Translations under genes and position numbers: made by a program
Shown: one piece after another, positions 61,692 to 64,000 of the stretch
Layout: every line of letters begins with the position of its first letter
Numbering within the stretch: position 1 is the first letter of the stretch
Assembly: GCA_951800145.1 (NCBI GenBank)
Contig: CATOJE010000006.1
Coordinates: 1-64,000, forward strand
Direction of reading: 5' to 3'
Length of the DNA stretch: 64,000 bases
DNA from: an uncultured Lachnospiraceae bacterium
Lineage (GTDB): Bacteria; Bacillota; Clostridia; Lachnospirales; Lachnospiraceae
Notes under the pieces: model-generated
Databases searched by the model: none
The model's input: only the letters and a program-made list of their open reading frames with translations
What the model was told of the DNA's origin: nothing

Positions 61692-64000
61692 TTAACAAAA
61701 GAAATCAAACTCATCCACCGAAAAAACGATGTCAATCTGGAATGGCTCACGCTGCGGCATCTGCAATCCCTTTTCATCTGCAATCACCAGATAGTAGGCA
61801 GCGGTATTGCTGTATTTCCGTGATTTCAGATTGAACTGGCAGCGGAATGTTCTCTCTGCACCGTTATTACTGGTCTTATCTGCAATAATCTTCTGAACAT
61901 CACTGATCTGCCTGCCATTCTCATCTGTAAAGTAAACCTGATAGGTTGCTGCTTCACGGTTTGCGCTGACTGCATCCTTCTGATAAAAGTTCAGTGAAAA
62001 GATCATATTGCTGATTTTACGGCTTGCGGACAGCAGATTGACTGTTACCGGCCTGGTATCATATTTCTGCTTATTACGCTTGTACTCCATCGAATCATTG
62101 CGGAGATAGTGATACTCAATCACCGGAACAACCATTTCCTGCAAGCTGATACCGCCATGTACAAAGTTCATGCCGCCGCCATTCATCTTGATACGGATGC
62201 TTTCTCTCGGTGCAAATCCATCAAATTCCGTATTGCCGCCCAAAAACTTCACAGGCAACAGATAGTCCGGCTGTGCGCCTTTCTCCATGATTGCATAGCG
62301 TCTGCCGTATTCCACACACACCGAGGTGCCTTCTCTTCCCGCTTCGCTGGCATTTGCCTTGTCCATACCGTTAAACCTGGTCTTGTCCACCTTATCCTCC
62401 TCAGTCAGCGGGCTGTATGTATAAAGGAATCCATGGTCAGCCGTAATCAAAATGTTCGTGCCGCCAAATTCATTTACAATCATACGCACAAGGTTTTTCA
62501 ATTCTGAAATTGTCTTATGGCAGGCGGCAAAAACAGCCGTATCAGAAGTATGACTTGCTTCATCAATCGTATCGTGGTAGATGTAGACCACATCCATACC
62601 TTTTACCAATGCACTTCGTTCTGCCCGCTTCATAGCAATCATGTCATGATATTTTAATGCCACACTAGCCGGATTTTCTGATTTCAGAACCTTATCCCGA
62701 TAAGAGCTTGCCGTAGACAGACCATCTGCCAAAACTGTCAAACTATCGTTCCGAACCTCTACCGTCAGTTCTTTATGCGGCAGTAATGCTGCCATACCGA
62801 ACTTTGTGATGGAAGGGAAGATGCTCTGCATACTGCTGATAGAAACCTTACTTTGCGTTTCTCTCTGAAGCTGATCTGCCATAGCCGCTGCCACTTCATA
62901 ACGCATGGCATCCGAAATAATCACGAACACCTTTGTATCGGAAGTTTTAATTCGGGAACGATAAAATTCTTCCTGCTGCGGTACTTCCAGAACCTTGCCG
63001 CAGGTCGCCAGTTCATCTGCACATACATCCGACCAGTTGTTACCTAATTCACCCAGGAACCAATGAATATAGAGTCCTTCCACCCTATCGACAACGTGCT
63101 TGAACAAATCATCCAGCAGAATATTGGAAGTTTCCAGGCTCTTTTGGAAGCTTAGGTGGAACAATCGGTAATAGGTGTCCATCTGATAATAGCTTTCCGT
63201 ATATTCTTTCCAGATGCCTTTTGCTTCCGCGGTATGGAATCCGGCAGAATGCTCCTTAAAGAAGCTCTGCATATTTGCCACCTGCAGGATACCATCATAA
63301 AAGTTTTCAAACGGCTCATACCAGGCACAGGTTCTCCGCTTCTCAACCGTCGAAGTAATGGTGTCCACATCAATGATATGGTCGCTGATCTCTGTCATCA
63401 GCTTTGTCAGAATCACTTCGTTAATGCACGGGAAGCACTCCGTACCTGCCAAATCGTCCACAGTCAGCTTCTCAAAACGCTGATACAGACGGGCTTTATC
63501 CTCAACATACCGTGCCACATCATAAAGCTGTCCCATGTCGCGGCCCAGACCGCCCTCTGCCCCAGGGCACTTTCCCGCCCTAACGGGCTCCCCTTGTCTT
63601 CCAGCTGTGCTGGAATTCGCCTTGTCGCTATGAAGCCATTCGGAAATAAAATCATAGCAATGTGCCTGGTGCGGCATGGAAATAAAGCCGTCCAGTCCGG
63701 CAAGATATTCCTGCCCCATCGTACGGGTAGCAGCGGTTAACAGCAGATGAATTGCCAGCCGTCCAAGATCAGGTTCTTCCTCTGCAAAGCCCCATCCCTG
63801 ACAAACCATGGCCCAGAATGGGCCATCTGCATGATATTTTACAAAATCCTGATAAACCCCATTGTGATTCAAATCCAATCCGGCACAAAACACGCTGCAA
63901 AGAATCATATTCGGCTGCGCGTCTTTCAGTCCGCAGATTGCCGCCATAACAGCCATGTGCAGCTGTGCCGGGGTTGCCGGAACTTTATTCTGTGTGCTGA
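61692..64000 (-). CDS. pglZ: BREX-type PglZ phosphatase-fold protein, N-terminus beyond the window
   Basis: About 769 residues visible; the frame is open to the right edge, so the N-terminus is missing. PglZ features: KVFVIISDAMRYEVAAAMADQLQRE (metal-binding Asp), SMQSIFPSITKFGMAALLPH, VVYIYHDTIDEASHTSD and NILITADHGFLYTYSP (Asp-His), with EKLTVDDLAGTECFPCINEVI upstream. PglZ is the signature protein of BREX phage exclusion, alongside the PglX methylase and BrxC ATPase. No brxL follows; the next genes are DUF3791/3990. Two low-homology insertions share KAN-x-S and AGR-x-G words (see findings). Confidence 0.88.
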   Translation of the reverse strand, partial: STQNKVPATPAQLHMAVMAAICGLKDAQPNMILCSVFCAGLDLNHNGVYQDFVKYHADGPFWAMVCQGWGFAEEEPDLGRLAIHLLLTAATRTMGQEYLAGLDGFISMPHQAHCYDFISEWLHSDKANSSTAGRQGEPVRAGKCPGAEGGLGRDMGQLYDVARYVEDKARLYQRFEKLTVDDLAGTECFPCINEVILTKLMTEISDHIIDVDTITSTVEKRRTCAWYEPFENFYDGILQVANMQSFFKEHSAGFHTAEAKGIWKEYTESYYQMDTYYRLFHLSFQKSLETSNILLDDLFKHVVDRVEGLYIHWFLGELGNNWSDVCADELATCGKVLEVPQQEEFYRSRIKTSDTKVFVIISDAMRYEVAAAMADQLQRETQSKVSISSMQSIFPSITKFGMAALLPHKELTVEVRNDSLTVLADGLSTASSYRDKVLKSENPASVALKYHDMIAMKRAERSALVKGMDVVYIYHDTIDEASHTSDTAVFAACHKTISELKNLVRMIVNEFGGTNILITADHGFLYTYSPLTEEDKVDKTRFNGMDKANASEAGREGTSVCVEYGRRYAIMEKGAQPDYLLPVKFLGGNTEFDGFAPRESIRIKMNGGGMNFVHGGISLQEMVVPVIEYHYLRNDSMEYKRNKQKYDTRPVTVNLLSASRKISNMIFSLNFYQKDAVSANREAATYQVYFTDENGRQISDVQKIIADKTSNNGAERTFRCQFNLKSRKYSNTAAYYLVIADEKGLQMPQREPFQIDIVFSVDEFDFFC

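Overview
The window looks like a chromosomal segment of a gut-type Lachnospiraceae bacterium (Clostridium cluster XIVa; Enterocloster/Hungatella-like). The signs are a Gram-positive polC, a short-spaced AGGAGG ribosome-binding site before nearly every gene, the infC-rpmI-rplT and pyrH-frr-uppS-cdsA-dxr-rseP-ispG-polC operons, Opp and TRAP transporters, and cell-wall/glucan-binding repeat proteins. The genus is inference. Most genes lie on the minus strand.

Layout. 1-5.7 kb: a LacI-controlled extracellular glucan module (a GH66 dextranase with two frameshifts, a carbohydrate-binding protein, a glucan/cell-wall-binding repeat protein). 6-14.4 kb: an amino-acid catabolic cluster with diaminopropionate ammonia-lyase, an NhaC-type antiporter, an M20 amidohydrolase, a lactate-permease-family carrier, a truncated ridA and a pycB/oadA-like carboxyltransferase subunit, with a divergent AraC regulator. 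14.4-14.8 kb: three tRNA genes (Pro-CGG, Glu-CTC, Thr-CGT). 14.9-18 kb: copper homeostasis (csoR, and copA ending in a fused CopZ-like domain that has its own internal start). 18.4-29.5 kb: the housekeeping polC to pyrH operon. 29.7-33 kb: a secreted protein, a Nudix hydrolase, and an AT-rich toxin-antitoxin pair in which RnlA is fused to a viroplasmin-RNase HI module. 33.3-37.5 kb: a hydroxyacid/glutamate-symporter operon with an RpiR regulator. 37.5-41.5 kb: nitroreductase, UlaG-like hydrolase and an AAA ATPase with a nuclease-like tail. 41.6-47.8 kb: the opp operon. 48.4-53 kb: an LTA-synthase-like gene and two cobalamin genes. 53.2-54.6 kb: infC-rpmI-rplT with its attenuator leader. 54.6-61 kb: a TRAP transporter plus two Gfo/Idh/MocA dehydrogenases with a divergent AraC regulator. 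61-64 kb: the start of a defence region (a DUF3791 / DUF3990-remnant / DUF3791 chain and a BREX-type pglZ running off the right edge).

The most interesting item is the RNase HI-RnlA fusion with RnlB (31.2-33.0 kb). In E. coli, free RNase HI is a regulator of RnlA/RnlB; here it is joined to the toxin. The noncoding DNA is also rich. It holds a 311-bp inverted element next to polC, a 164-bp element at 50.3 kb that folds as a closed multi-hairpin structure, a dispersed structured repeat with two clear copies (one flanked by 15-bp direct repeats), and a small GAGAGC hairpin before three unrelated genes. Several promoters show readable regulation: LacI, CsoR, RpiR and AraC sites lie within or beside good promoter boxes. 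Promoter and operator calls rest on reading the sequence only.
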